Source: Lysobacteraceae bacterium NML91-0213 (lineage in GTDB: Bacteria > Pseudomonadota > Gammaproteobacteria > Xanthomonadales > Xanthomonadaceae). From it: a stretch of 64,000 nucleotides of DNA. Both the position numbers and the translations under genes were made by a program. The stretch lies in contig NWQL01000002.1 in assembly GCA_002798175.1 (NCBI GenBank), positions 188,799-252,798 on the forward strand, in the 5' to 3' direction. Under the pieces are notes generated by a model that saw only the letters and a list, made by a program, of their open reading frames with translations, was not told the DNA's origin and ran no database searches. Shown piece after piece: positions 39,926-48,500 of this stretch (its first letter is position 1; every line of letters starts with the position of its first letter).

Positions 39926-40441
39926 TCAGAACTCCGGATCCCAGTCGACCAGGATGGTGCCGGCGTCCATGTCGATCCCGACCACGTAATCCGGCCGCAC
40001 GAACGGCACCATGCGCTCGCGGGCATCGTCGCGCACCACCAGCACGTCGTTGGCGCCAGTAGAGAACACGAACGCCACCGTGCCGAAGTCGACGCCTTCG
40101 ACATTGCGCACGCGCATGCCCTCGAGATCGACCCAGTAGAACTCGTCCGCACTGGGCGGCGGCAGCGCGCTGCGCGGCACCCAGATTTCGGTGCCACGCA
40201 TGGCGTCGGCACCTTCGCGATCCTCGACGCCGGGCAGCGTGGCCACCACGCCCTTCGGGCCAGGACGGCCGCGTGCCCCTTCCACCACCCGCTCGCGGCC
40301 CTGCGCATCACGCAGGGTCCAGGGCTGGTAGCGGAACAGCTCGGTCTCGGGATCGGTGAAGGATTCCACGCGCAACTCGCCACGCACGCCGAAGGCGCCG
40401 TGGATCCTGCCAAGCAGGATGCGACGTGTGGGGTCGGTCAT
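39926..40441 (-). CDS. rimM: Ribosome maturation factor RimM
   Basis: RimM assists 30S head assembly around S19 and 16S rRNA helices 31/33b. The 171-residue protein begins at ATG 40441 ([20 protein letters not shown]), with the N-terminal RimM domain (to about 90) and the PRC-barrel domain ([20 protein letters not shown], then [20 protein letters not shown]). No Shine-Dalgarno is seen. The bases before the ATG are the U-run of a terminator hairpin standing between it and rpsP, so expression is expected to be lower than that of rpsP. Confidence 0.96.
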   Translation of the reverse strand: MTDPTRRILLGRIHGAFGVRGELRVESFTDPETELFRYQPWTLRDAQGRERVVEGARGRPGPKGVVATLPGVEDREGADAMRGTEIWVPRSALPPPSADEFYWVDLEGMRVRNVEGVDFGTVAFVFSTGANDVLVVRDDARERMVPFVRPDYVVGIDMDAGTILVDWDPEF

Positions 40442-40450
40442 CGTCGTACG

Positions 40451-40478
40451 AAAAAAGGCCGCGCCGTGCGGCGCGGCC
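40451..40478 (-). terminator. Intrinsic terminator/attenuator between rpsP and rimM
   Basis: A 9-base GC-only stem, GGCCGCGCC (40457-40465) with GGCGCGGCC (40470-40478), has a 4-base loop and is followed on the minus strand by six T (40456-40451). It ends 9 bases before the rimM start codon, inside the operon. Confidence 0.9.
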
Positions 40479-40485
40479 GTCAGGT

Positions 40486-40746
40486 TCAGGCGGCGGCCGG
40501 CTCGGCCTTGCCCGCTTCCTTGTACAGCGCGCGGACCTTGTCGGTCATCTGCGCGCCCTGCTTCACCCAATGGTCGACGCGGGCGGTGTCGAGGACGACG
40601 CGCTGTTCGGCACCCTGTGCCACCGGGTTGTAGTACCCCACGCGCTCGATGTTGCGGCCGTCGCGGGCGCTGCGCGAGTCGGTGACGATGATGTGGTAGA
40701 AGGGGCGCTTCTTCGCGCCGCCACGGGTGAGGCGGATCTTGACCAT
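40486..40746 (-). CDS. rpsP: 30S ribosomal protein S16
   Basis: An 86-residue S16, an early-binding 30S protein. The sequence [20 protein letters not shown], then [19 protein letters not shown] and [15 protein letters not shown], is standard. It heads the rpsP-rimM-trmD-rplS group. A TAGAAT element at 40795-40800 on the minus strand could be its -10 box, but I see no matching -35 at normal spacing. A strong terminator follows 7 bases after its stop codon. Confidence 0.98.
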   Translation of the reverse strand: MVKIRLTRGGAKKRPFYHIIVTDSRSARDGRNIERVGYYNPVAQGAEQRVVLDTARVDHWVKQGAQMTDKVRALYKEAGKAEPAAA

Positions 40747-40844
40747 GGTGATTTCCGTGTTGCCCAGTCGCCAGGATGGCGAGGTAAGCCGGCAATTCTA
40801 GCGGAAGTCTGGCCAGCACGCGACACCCCCTGCCGGCCGATCGC

Positions 40845-41696
40845 TCAGAACGCTTCCCAGCGGTCGCTCGCCAGCAGCGCACGCAGCTTCTTCGCGATCC
40901 CGGGGTCGCCTGGAAACGCATGCCCGTCGATCGCCGCGACCTCCTGGATGCCGCGCGAATTGACCGCTAACGCGGCCCGTTGCCCGGCCAGGTCGCCCAG
41001 TCCCACCGGCGCCCGGCGCTCGGCGATTCCCGCCCCGGGCAGCGCCATGTGCAGTCGCCAGGAGGTCACGCCCGCCAGCGCCGGCGCCATCGGCCAGGTG
41101 AGGACGGATCCGTCCCAGAACGCGATGTTCCAGAACGTGCCCTCGGCGATGTGCCCGTCGCCCGACACCAGCAGCGCATCGTCGAAGCCCGCTGCCATGG
41201 CGGCAGCGCGTGCCCGCAGCTGGGGACCGGTTGCGAGATGCTTCACGTCCGGCCACGCGCGGAGTCCGCGGTGGCTGCGCAACCTCAGGGCGGACGCCGG
41301 GACCTCGCGTGGCGCCTCCACTTCGATGTCCACCCGCTGCGCGGGTGGCACCACGCCCGGCCTCTGCAGGTGTGCGCACTCGAATGGCGGGCTGAAGACG
41401 CTGCCGTCGCCCGGACCGGCATCGGCCGGCTCCGGCCGGACCAGGACGCGGAGGGTGCAGTCCCTGCCCGCCCGACCCGCTTCGGCCAGCCCGCGCCGGA
41501 CAACCGACCGAAGCCCGCGCCTGCCGGGCCCGCCCCCATACATCTCCCGTGAGGCGTTGCGCAGGCGCAGGAGGTGCAGGTCCCTGCCCTGCACCAGGCC
41601 ACCACGGACCTGGAGCGTGGTGAAGTGGCCGGCAGCCTTCGGATCATCCGGCGCCTGCCCGGCGTCGCCCCCGTGCGGTGAGACGCAGGCGCCCAT
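40845..41696 (-). CDS. pabC: Class IV aminotransferase, probably aminodeoxychorismate lyase
   Basis: A 283-residue PLP enzyme of fold type IV. The Schiff-base Lys is in PDVKHLATGPQL, and the PLP-phosphate loop and conserved Glu are in HIAEGTFWNIAFWDG. The N-terminal strand QVRGGLVQGRDLHLLRL and the C-terminal VNSRGIQEVAAIDG are as in PabC, which makes 4-aminobenzoate for folate. D-amino-acid and branched-chain aminotransferases share the fold, so the PabC call is moderate. It follows ffh by 14 bases on the same strand. In many xanthomonads pabC precedes mltG/tmk instead; no other folate gene is here. Confidence 0.72.
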   Translation of the reverse strand: MGACVSPHGGDAGQAPDDPKAAGHFTTLQVRGGLVQGRDLHLLRLRNASREMYGGGPGRRGLRSVVRRGLAEAGRAGRDCTLRVLVRPEPADAGPGDGSVFSPPFECAHLQRPGVVPPAQRVDIEVEAPREVPASALRLRSHRGLRAWPDVKHLATGPQLRARAAAMAAGFDDALLVSGDGHIAEGTFWNIAFWDGSVLTWPMAPALAGVTSWRLHMALPGAGIAERRAPVGLGDLAGQRAALAVNSRGIQEVAAIDGHAFPGDPGIAKKLRALLASDRWEAF

Positions 41697-41710
41697 GCGA
41701 CGGCCCCGGC

Positions 41711-43078
41711 TCAGCGGAACGGCATGCCGCCGCGGCCGCCCATCATGCCCTGCAGGCCGCGCATCATGCCCTTCATGCCGCCGCGGGACATCTTCGACAT
41801 CATCTTTTCCATCTGCTGGTACTGCTTGATCAGCTTGTTGACGTCGGAGGGATGTGTGCCCGAGCCGGCGGCGATGCGGGCGCGGCGCGAACCGTTGAGC
41901 AGCGCCGGGTTGCGGCGCTCCTTCCTGGTCATCGAATTGATGATCGCGATCATCCGCGGCACTTCCTTGCCGGTGACCTGGTTCTTGACGCTGTCGGGGA
42001 TCTTGCCCATGCCCGGCAGCTTGTCCATCAGGCCGTGGATGCCGCCCATGCCCTGCATCTGCTCGAGCTGGTCGCGCATGTCGTTGAGGTCGAACTTCTT
42101 GCCCTTGGCGACCTTCTCGGCAAGCTTCTGCGCCTTGTCCTTGTCGACCTGGCTTTCCACCTGCTCGACCAGCGACAGCACGTCGCCCATGTCGAGGATG
42201 CGGCTGGCGACGCGGTCGGGGTGGAAGACATCGAGGCCGTCGGTCTTCTCGCCGGTGCCGATGAACTTGATCGGCCGCCCGGTGATGTAGCGCACCGAAA
42301 GCGCGGCACCGCCGCGGGCGTCGCCGTCGGTCTTGGTCAGCACCACGCCGGTGAGCGGCAGCGCTTCGGAGAACGCCTTGGCGGTGGTGGCGGCGTCCTG
42401 GCCGGTCATCGAGTCGACGACGAACAGCGTCTCGACCGGGTTGACCGCGGCATGCAGCGCCTTGATCTCCGCCATCATCGCCTCGTCGATGGCGAGGCGG
42501 CCGGCGGTATCGACCAGCAGTACGTCGACGTACGACCTGCGGGCATCGTCGATCGCCGCGCGCACGATGTCGACCGGCTGCTGCGAGGCGTCCGACGGGA
42601 AGAACGTCACCCCGACCTGCTCGGCCAGGGTCTTCAGCTGCTCGATCGCGGCCGGACGGTAGACGTCGGCCGAAACCACCATCACCTTCTTCTTGCGCTT
42701 TTCCTTCAGCAGCTTCGCGAGCTTGCCGACGGTGGTGGTCTTGCCCGCACCCTGCAGGCCGGCCATCAGGATCACCGCCGGCGCCGGCACGTTGAGGTTG
42801 AGCTCGGTGGCCTGCGCGCCCATCACCGTGGTGAGCTCGTCGCGCACGACCTTGATCAGCGCCTGGCCGGGGGTCAGCGACTTCAGCACTTCCTGGCCGA
42901 CGGCGCGCACCTTGATCCGCTCGATCAGCGCCTGCACCACCGGCAGCGCGACGTCGGCCTCCAACAGTGCGATGCGAACCTCGCGTGTGGCCTCGCGGAT
43001 GTTCTCCTCGGTCAGCCGCCCGCGGCCGCGCAGGCGCTCCATGGTGCCGGAAAGGCGCTGGGTGAGGGACTCGAACAT
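41711..43078 (-). CDS. ffh: Signal recognition particle protein Ffh
   Basis: The 455-residue SRP54 homologue, which binds 4.5S RNA and signal sequences and docks on FtsY. The N domain begins MFESLTQRLSGTMERLRGRG. The GTPase domain has P-loop GLQGAGKTTTVGKLAKLL, G3 DTAGRLAIDEAMM, and G4 TKTDGDARGGAAL. The M domain has the RNA-binding segment PRMIAIINSMTRKERRNPAL and a Met-rich C-terminus (MMSKMSRGGMKGMMRG). Length and motifs are normal. Its partner ftsY lies at the left edge of the window. Confidence 0.98.
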   Translation of the reverse strand: MFESLTQRLSGTMERLRGRGRLTEENIREATREVRIALLEADVALPVVQALIERIKVRAVGQEVLKSLTPGQALIKVVRDELTTVMGAQATELNLNVPAPAVILMAGLQGAGKTTTVGKLAKLLKEKRKKKVMVVSADVYRPAAIEQLKTLAEQVGVTFFPSDASQQPVDIVRAAIDDARRSYVDVLLVDTAGRLAIDEAMMAEIKALHAAVNPVETLFVVDSMTGQDAATTAKAFSEALPLTGVVLTKTDGDARGGAALSVRYITGRPIKFIGTGEKTDGLDVFHPDRVASRILDMGDVLSLVEQVESQVDKDKAQKLAEKVAKGKKFDLNDMRDQLEQMQGMGGIHGLMDKLPGMGKIPDSVKNQVTGKEVPRMIAIINSMTRKERRNPALLNGSRRARIAAGSGTHPSDVNKLIKQYQQMEKMMSKMSRGGMKGMMRGLQGMMGGRGGMPFR

Positions 43079-43111
43079 TGCAGATACCGCGCTCGGGACA
43101 GTGGGCCGGCG

Positions 43112-43117
43112 ATTATA
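43112..43117 (-). promoter_or_regulatory. Perfect -10 box upstream of ffh
   Basis: TATAAT on the minus strand, 33 bases before the ffh ATG. No good -35 box is found at 16-18 bases, so it may be an activated promoter. Confidence 0.4.
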
Positions 43118-43172
43118 CCCGTCGGCCGCAGGCACCCTCCGCGCGGGGATGCGCGTATGCGACACTGCCGCG

Positions 43173-43964
43173 ATGACAATCGTTCTCATCGCCACCCTGC
43201 TCTACCTGGCCGCGACCGGCGTGCTTGTGCATGCGCTTACGCGCGGGACGCCGGTGGCCGGCGGGGCCTGGGCGATCCCGGCGGTGCTGGCCGTCATCGT
43301 GCATGGCATCGACCACCTGCTGGCCTGGCGGCTGCTGGGCGGCCCCGACCTGCACTTCTTTTCGGCGCTGTCGCTGGCCGGCCTCGGGATGGCGGGGGTG
43401 ACCCTGCTGTTCGGCCTCCGTCGGGGGATCGCGGCCCTGGGCGTGGTGGTGTTCCCGCTGGCCGCCCTGTCACTGCTGGTCTATGCGGCGGCCGGCCACG
43501 GCGGCAGCGAAGGCCTCGACTGGCGGCTGCAGCTGCATGCGGGGTTCGCCCTGCTCGCCTACGCCACGCTCGCCATCGCCGCCCTGCTGGCCCTGATGTT
43601 GCGCGCGCAGGAGCGTGCACTGCGGCGGCGCGAATTCCATCGCTGGCTGCGCGCGCTTCCGCCGCTCACCGAACTGGAAACCCTGCTGTTCCGCACGATC
43701 ACGGTGGGCTTCGTGCTGCTCACCGCGACGTTGCTCACGGGCGTGCTGTTCGTGCACGACTTCTTCGCCCAGCACCTGATCCACAAGTCGGTGCTGAGCG
43801 TGCTGTCGTGGCTGGTGTTCGGTGCGCTGCTGTTCGGGCGCTGGCGCTATGGCTGGCGCGGACCATCGGCGGTGCGCTGGACGCTGGCCGCGATGGTGCT
43901 GCTGGTGCTGGCGTTCTTCGGCAGCAAGTTCGTGCTGGAACTGGTGCTGCAGCGCCCACGCTGA
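43173..43964 (+). CDS. ypjD: YpjD/CcsA-like inner-membrane protein
   Basis: A 263-residue protein with about eight transmembrane helices from the first residue (MTIVLIATLLYLAATGVLVH), the same length as E. coli YpjD. It belongs to the cytochrome c assembly (CcsA/HemX) superfamily. Conserved His residues suited to haem binding are visible in VHGIDHLLAW, LQLHAGFALLAY and VHDFFAQHLIHKSVLSV. The tryptophan-rich haem motif of true CcsA is not evident, so a role in haem handling is only inferred. It is divergent from ffh; ypjD-ffh-rpsP adjacency is also found in E. coli. Confidence 0.85.
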   Translation: MTIVLIATLLYLAATGVLVHALTRGTPVAGGAWAIPAVLAVIVHGIDHLLAWRLLGGPDLHFFSALSLAGLGMAGVTLLFGLRRGIAALGVVVFPLAALSLLVYAAAGHGGSEGLDWRLQLHAGFALLAYATLAIAALLALMLRAQERALRRREFHRWLRALPPLTELETLLFRTITVGFVLLTATLLTGVLFVHDFFAQHLIHKSVLSVLSWLVFGALLFGRWRYGWRGPSAVRWTLAAMVLLVLAFFGSKFVLELVLQRPR

Positions 43965-43981
43965 GACCTGCGCGCCGGGCG

Positions 43982-45394
43982 CTACAGCGCGTCGATCGCG
44001 TCGGCCAGGCGCTCCACCGCGATCACCTCGAGCCCCTTCACCGAGCCCGACTTCGGCGCATTCGCCTTCGGGACGATGGCGCGGCGGAAGCCGTGGGTGG
44101 CCGCCTCGCGCAGCCGCTCCTCGCCATTGGGCACCGGGCGGATCTCCCCTGACAGGCCGACCTCGCCGAAGGCGATGGTGTTTTCGGGCAGCGGTGCATC
44201 GCGCAGGCTCGACAGCACCGCCAGCAGCACCGGCAGGTCGGCCGCGGTCTCCTGCACCCGGATACCGCCGACCACGTTGACGAACACGTCCTGGTCGCCG
44301 ACCAGCACGCCGCCGTGCCGGTGCAGCACCGCCAGCAGCATCGCCAGCCGGTTGCCTTCCAGCCCGACCGCCACGCGACGCGGATTGGAAAGTGGCGAGC
44401 TGTCGACCAGCGCCTGGACTTCCACCAGCAGCGGCCGGGTGCCTTCGCGCGTCACCATCACGCAGCTTCCTGGCTGCCGGGTGCTGCCTCCGGACAGGAA
44501 GATCGCCGACGGGTTCGGCACCTCCTTCAGGCCCTTGTCGCCCATCGCGAACACGCCGAGTTCGTTGACCGCGCCGAAGCGGTTCTTGAATGCGCGCAGC
44601 ACCCGGAAGCGGCTGCCGCTTTCGCCCTCGAAGTACAGCACCGCGTCGACCATGTGCTCGAGCACGCGCGGACCGGCGATGCCGCCCTCCTTGGTGACGT
44701 GGCCGACCAGGAACACCGCGGTGCCGGTCTCCTTGGCATAGCGCACCAGCCGTGCAGCCGACTCGCGCACCTGGCTCACCGACCCCGGCGCCGCGGTCAG
44801 CGATTCGGTCCACAACGTCTGCACCGAGTCGGCCACGATCAGCTTCGGTCGCATCGCCGCCGCATGCTCGAGGATCGTCTCGACACCGGTTTCGGCCAGT
44901 GCCTGCAGGCCATCGAGTGGCAGGTCCAGGCGCGCCGCGCGGCCGGCCACCTGGCCCAGCGACTCCTCGCCGGTGACGTACAGCGCCGGCAACGTCGCGG
45001 CCATGCGCGCCACCGCCTGCAGCAGCAGGGTGGACTTGCCGATGCCCGGGTCACCGCCCACCAGCACCACCGCGCCCTCGACCAGGCCACCGCCCAGCAC
45101 GCGATCGAGCTCGCCGATGCCGGTCGACACCCGTGCGTCCTCCATGTGGCGCACATCCTTGAGCGCGGTGACCTTCGGCGCCTCCACCGCGCCGGCCCAA
45201 CCGGAGCGCCGGCCAGCGGCACCGCCGCCGGCAGCGGCCCTGGCCGCAGGCTCGATCACGAACTCCGAAAGGGTGTTCCACGCACCGCAGCCGGCGCACT
45301 GGCCCTGCCACTTGCCGTGGTCCGTGCCGCATTCGGCGCAGACATGGGCGGTACGCGCGCGGCCGGCCTTGGCCGTGGCTGGAGCTTTGGACAT
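43982..45394 (-). CDS. radA: DNA repair protein RadA
   Basis: RadA is a RecA-like branch-migration ATPase/helicase. The 470-residue protein from ATG 45394 has an N-terminal zinc finger (CAECGTDHGKWQGQCAGCGA), Walker A VGGDPGIGKSTLLLQAVARM, Walker B KLIVADSVQTLW, and the RadA-specific KNRFGAVNELGVF. The C-terminal Lon-protease-like domain (about 290-470; LLAVLSSLRDAPLPENTIAF, then GEVGLSGEIRPVPNGEERL) lacks protease function in this family. It converges on ypjD with a 17-base gap. Confidence 0.97.
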   Translation of the reverse strand: MSKAPATAKAGRARTAHVCAECGTDHGKWQGQCAGCGAWNTLSEFVIEPAARAAAGGGAAGRRSGWAGAVEAPKVTALKDVRHMEDARVSTGIGELDRVLGGGLVEGAVVLVGGDPGIGKSTLLLQAVARMAATLPALYVTGEESLGQVAGRAARLDLPLDGLQALAETGVETILEHAAAMRPKLIVADSVQTLWTESLTAAPGSVSQVRESAARLVRYAKETGTAVFLVGHVTKEGGIAGPRVLEHMVDAVLYFEGESGSRFRVLRAFKNRFGAVNELGVFAMGDKGLKEVPNPSAIFLSGGSTRQPGSCVMVTREGTRPLLVEVQALVDSSPLSNPRRVAVGLEGNRLAMLLAVLHRHGGVLVGDQDVFVNVVGGIRVQETAADLPVLLAVLSSLRDAPLPENTIAFGEVGLSGEIRPVPNGEERLREAATHGFRRAIVPKANAPKSGSVKGLEVIAVERLADAIDAL

Positions 45395-45535
45395 TGCAGG
45401 CGGATCCACGGAATCGAATGCGACAGGGTAGCGGGGGCCGGTCGCGCGGGGCGAGACCCTGCCGCGGCGACCACGCGGCACGGCACGCGATCAGACCGGC
45501 TATCCTCGGGGCCATCCCATGGATGGCGAGCGCGC

Positions 45536-46222
45536 ATGAAAACGACCGCACCGCTGTTGCCCGCACTGCTCGCATTTGCGGGCGCCGTCGCGGCCAAGCA
45601 GCCGCACGGGCATATCGAGTTCCTGTGGGAAGCCCGCGACCCCGCCGCGCAGTCGCGACCGGTGGCGCTGGGCCTGATCCTGCAACCCGAGCGTCCGCAC
45701 CAGCTGTGCTGGAAATCCTCGCGGTTCCCCGCGGAGGACGTCACCGTGCGCCTGGTCGCGGAGCGCGACGGGGATACGGTGACGCTCGTGGAGGAGACCG
45801 TGGCCAGCGCGGCACCGATCGTGCGCTGCCATCCATTCGTACCGGCGGCTCACGGCCTGTCCGCCGGTGAGCACGAGGTGGTGCTGAGCTACGACGAAGT
45901 GGAGATCGCCCGCGAACCCATCGAGATCGCGGCCGACCTCGCCAGCGCGGGCTTCCATCGCCGCGACGCGATCTTCGTGCAGGGCCGCACCAACTACCCC
46001 GCCGGCGTCGCGCCCGAAGACTATCGCGGCCATTTCCTGTGGACGCTGACCTTCGGCGCGGACGGCCGGGTGATCGAGGTCGAGACCGTGGAAGCCGAGG
46101 GCATCGCGGCCACGTTGCGTGAGGCCGGCGACCAGGCCGCCCGTCTCTACCGTATCGGCGCCGCCGTGGACCCCAACGCGGCACCTGTCCGCTATCGCCT
46201 GCGCTACGAGCTGAAGCCCTGA
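45536..46222 (+). CDS. Hypothetical secreted protein
   Basis: A 228-residue protein from ATG 45536, with a signal peptide (MKTTAPLLPALLAFAGAVAA). The mature part is predicted mostly beta: a first half with a Cys pair (HQLCWKSSRF, IVRCHPFVP) that may form a disulfide, and a second half with YPAGVAPEDYRGHFLWTLTF and VEAEGIAATLREAGDQAAR. I recognise no family. It is divergent from radA and converges on another small unknown gene. Codon use matches its neighbours. Confidence 0.65.
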   Translation: MKTTAPLLPALLAFAGAVAAKQPHGHIEFLWEARDPAAQSRPVALGLILQPERPHQLCWKSSRFPAEDVTVRLVAERDGDTVTLVEETVASAAPIVRCHPFVPAAHGLSAGEHEVVLSYDEVEIAREPIEIAADLASAGFHRRDAIFVQGRTNYPAGVAPEDYRGHFLWTLTFGADGRVIEVETVEAEGIAATLREAGDQAARLYRIGAAVDPNAAPVRYRLRYELKP

Positions 46223-46240
46223 TCGATCGGTTGGCCGCTG

Positions 46241-46552
46241 TCAGGCCGCTACGGCCACCGCGCCTGCGGCAGGCTCCATGCGCAGCGGCGCCGGCGGCGG
46301 CGCAAGCTCGCCCGGCAGCAGCAGCGCTGCGAAATCCTCGTCGGACAGGATGCTGTAACCGCAGGCATCGATATCGCGGCACACGCCGCGCCACCCGGGC
46401 AGCCGTGCCGCTTCGCCGACCTGCTGCATCCAGCCGTGCACCACACCCCCCAGTGCGGACATCGCATCGTCGGGCAGGATGCTGCCCGCAGGTGCGACCA
46501 CGTATCCGTCGACGTCACGGGTGATGTAGATATCGATGCAGCTGTGGTCCAT
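46241..46552 (-). CDS. Hypothetical protein
   Basis: A 103-residue protein from ATG 46552. The first part, MDHSCIDIYITRDVDGYVVA, looks like a beta strand pair. The middle GVCRDIDACGYSILSDEDFA has two cysteines, and the tail is Pro/Ala-rich. No signal peptide, membrane helix or known motif is seen. The upstream bases show no clear ribosome site, so expression is uncertain. It lies tail to tail with the secreted protein gene (18-base gap). Confidence 0.45.
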   Translation of the reverse strand: MDHSCIDIYITRDVDGYVVAPAGSILPDDAMSALGGVVHGWMQQVGEAARLPGWRGVCRDIDACGYSILSDEDFAALLLPGELAPPPAPLRMEPAAGAVAVAA

Positions 46553-46655
46553 GGTGCGCCGGCCGGGTCAGGTGGGAGCCGGAAGTCTGCGGCGCGTCCT
46601 GCGTAGGCCCGGTGAAACGGCGATGGCGATGCGATGACAGCAGGCCACAAACGAC

Positions 46656-46679
46656 GACGCCCCGCTTGCGCGGGGCGTC
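46656..46679 (-). terminator. Hairpin terminator after tRNA-Thr
   Basis: A perfect 10-base stem, GACGCCCCGC (46656-46665) with GCGGGGCGTC (46670-46679), and loop TTGC, 7 bases after the tRNA 3' end. A short U-run (GTCGTTTGTG) follows on the minus strand. Confidence 0.8.
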
Positions 46680-46686
46680 TGGACCC

Positions 46687-46762
46687 TGGTGCCGGAAATA
46701 GGAATCGAACCTACGACCTACGCATTACGAATGCGCCGCTCTACCAACTGAGCTATTCCGGC
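46687..46762 (-). tRNA. tRNA-Thr (anticodon CGT)
   Basis: A 76-base cloverleaf on the minus strand with acceptor arms GCCGGAA and TTCCGGC, D-arm GCTCAGTTGGTAGAGC, anticodon loop TTCGTAA (CGT, reading ACG), T-arm GTAGGTTCGATTCCTAT and an encoded CCA (46687-46689). Confidence 0.97.
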
Positions 46763-46772
46763 GGGGCCGCAG

Positions 46773-46801
46773 ATTCTAGGCGCAGCCGGGGGCGTGGTCA
46801 A
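46773..46801 (-). promoter_or_regulatory. Promoter for tRNA-Thr
   Basis: On the minus strand TTGACC (46796-46801) and TAGAAT (46773-46778) are 17 bases apart, 10 bases ahead of the mature tRNA 5' end. Both boxes match the sigma-70 consensus at five of six positions. Confidence 0.78.
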
Positions 46802-46857
46802 AGGGTCTATCCCGCGCCGACCGTCCGGCCCCTGGGATCGGCAACGAAGCCTGCGCC

Positions 46858-47808
46858 CTACTCCACCAGCTGCAGGCGCAGTTCCCTGGGGAGTGCGAAC
46901 ACCATGTTTTCGGGCTCACCGTCGAGCTCGGCAACCGTGCCGGCACCAAGCAGTCGCAGGCGCGCGATCACGCCCTCCACCAGCACGTCGGGCGCCGATG
47001 CGCCGGCGGTCACGCCGATGCGCGCACGGCCGGCCACCCAGGCCGGATCGATCTCGTCGGCACCATCGATGAGATGGGACTCCACGCCGTCGCGCTCGGC
47101 CAGCTCGCGCAGGCGGTTGGAATTGGAACTGTTCGGTGAACCCACCACCAGCACCAGGTCGCAGCGCTGCGCAAGGTCGCGCACGGCGTCCTGGCGGTTC
47201 TGCGTGGCATAGCAGATGTCGTCGTTCTTCGGGCCCTGCAGCGCCGGGAAACGCGCGCGCAGCGCGGCGATGACGCTGCGGGTGTCATCGACCGACAGCG
47301 TGGTCTGCGTGGTGTAGGCGAGGTTCTCCGGCTGTGCGACCTCGAGCCGGGCGACGTCGGCCTCGTCCTCCACCAGGTAGATGCGGCCGACGGCGCCTTC
47401 GCGGCTCCATTGGCCCATCGTGCCTTCGACCTCGGGGTGGCCGGCATGGCCGATCAGCACCACGTCGCGCCCTGCGCGGCAGTGGCGGGCGACTTCCAGG
47501 TGCACCTTGGTGACCAGCGGGCAGGTGGCGTCGAAGACCTTGAGGCCGCGGCGATCAGCCTCCGCGCGCACCGCCTGCGACACGCCATGCGCGCTGAAGA
47601 TCACCGTATTGCCGTCGGGAACCTCGTCGAGCTCCTCGACGAAGATCGCGCCGCGTGCGCGCAGGTCCTCGACCACGTAGCGGTTGTGCACGACCTCGTG
47701 GCGCACGTAGATCGGCGCGCCCAGCGTCTCGATGGCGCGCTTGACGATCTCGATGGCACGGTCGACGCCCGCGCAGAAGCCACGGGGATTGGCGAGGATG
47801 ATTTCCAT
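46858..47808 (-). CDS. ispH: 4-Hydroxy-3-methylbut-2-enyl diphosphate reductase
   Basis: IspH is the last enzyme of the MEP isoprenoid pathway, making IPP and DMAPP. The 316-residue protein holds the three cluster ligands: Cys12 ([14 protein letters not shown]), Cys96 ([12 protein letters not shown]) and Cys197 ([11 protein letters not shown]). The substrate residues are in [27 protein letters not shown] and [13 protein letters not shown]. All key positions are intact. It lies downstream of lspA in the ribF-ileS-lspA-ispH order, with the fkpB gene usual in E. coli missing between them. Confidence 0.98.
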   Translation of the reverse strand: MEIILANPRGFCAGVDRAIEIVKRAIETLGAPIYVRHEVVHNRYVVEDLRARGAIFVEELDEVPDGNTVIFSAHGVSQAVRAEADRRGLKVFDATCPLVTKVHLEVARHCRAGRDVVLIGHAGHPEVEGTMGQWSREGAVGRIYLVEDEADVARLEVAQPENLAYTTQTTLSVDDTRSVIAALRARFPALQGPKNDDICYATQNRQDAVRDLAQRCDLVLVVGSPNSSNSNRLRELAERDGVESHLIDGADEIDPAWVAGRARIGVTAGASAPDVLVEGVIARLRLLGAGTVAELDGEPENMVFALPRELRLQLVE

Positions 47809-47912
47809 GAGAAACGCATTCTAGCGGAGCGACGCCGCATTCACCCTGAAGCGCTGCCACCGGGCCGGCTCGCGCCAGGCACGATCGCCTCGCCTGCTGG
47901 AACCGAGGCGCC

Positions 47913-48413
47913 CTACCGCGCCTTCCCACTGTCCTGGAACAACCCGAACAGGGCGATGCCGATCGCGCCGCCCACCACCGCCATGTCGGCGATATTGAAG
48001 GCCGGCCAGTAGTAGTCCTTCCAGTGCCACTGGATGAAATCCACCACGTGGCCGTGGATCTGCCGGTCGATCACGTTGCCGATCGCCCCGCCGATGACCA
48101 GCGCGAACGGCAGCGCGGTCTTCCAGTCCCGGCGCGGCGTGCGCGACAGCCAGAACGCCAGCAGGCCGCTGATGCCGATGGCAAGCGCGGTGAAGAACCA
48201 TTTCTGCCAGCCGCCGGCATCGGCAAGGAAGCTGAACGCCGCACCGGTGTTGTAGGTGCGGTACCAGTTCCAGAAGCCCTCGATCACCGGGATTGGGGTG
48301 TACTCCGGCAGGCTGGTCAGCACCCAGTACTTGGTCAGCTGGTCGAGTGCGATGACCACCAGCGACAGCAGCAGCCAGGCCAGGGCATCGGGTTTGGGGC
48401 GCGGGGTCGTCAT
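47913..48413 (-). CDS. lspA: Lipoprotein signal peptidase
   Basis: LspA (signal peptidase II) cleaves prolipoproteins before the lipid-modified Cys. The 166-residue protein has four membrane helices. Its two catalytic aspartates are in [19 protein letters not shown] and [14 protein letters not shown], and [12 protein letters not shown] and LDQLTKYWV are the other family blocks. Several lipoproteins in this window (3041-3508 and 13999-14778) would be its substrates. It lies 87 bases after ileS. Confidence 0.98.
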   Translation of the reverse strand: MTTPRPKPDALAWLLLSLVVIALDQLTKYWVLTSLPEYTPIPVIEGFWNWYRTYNTGAAFSFLADAGGWQKWFFTALAIGISGLLAFWLSRTPRRDWKTALPFALVIGGAIGNVIDRQIHGHVVDFIQWHWKDYYWPAFNIADMAVVGGAIGIALFGLFQDSGKAR

Positions 48414-48500
48414 CGGTGATCGTGCACTCGTGGGTTGCGTCGGGCCGGCATCATGCCGCAGCCGGCGGACCGCGGGATGCCCGCAGGCCGGCGGTGTACG

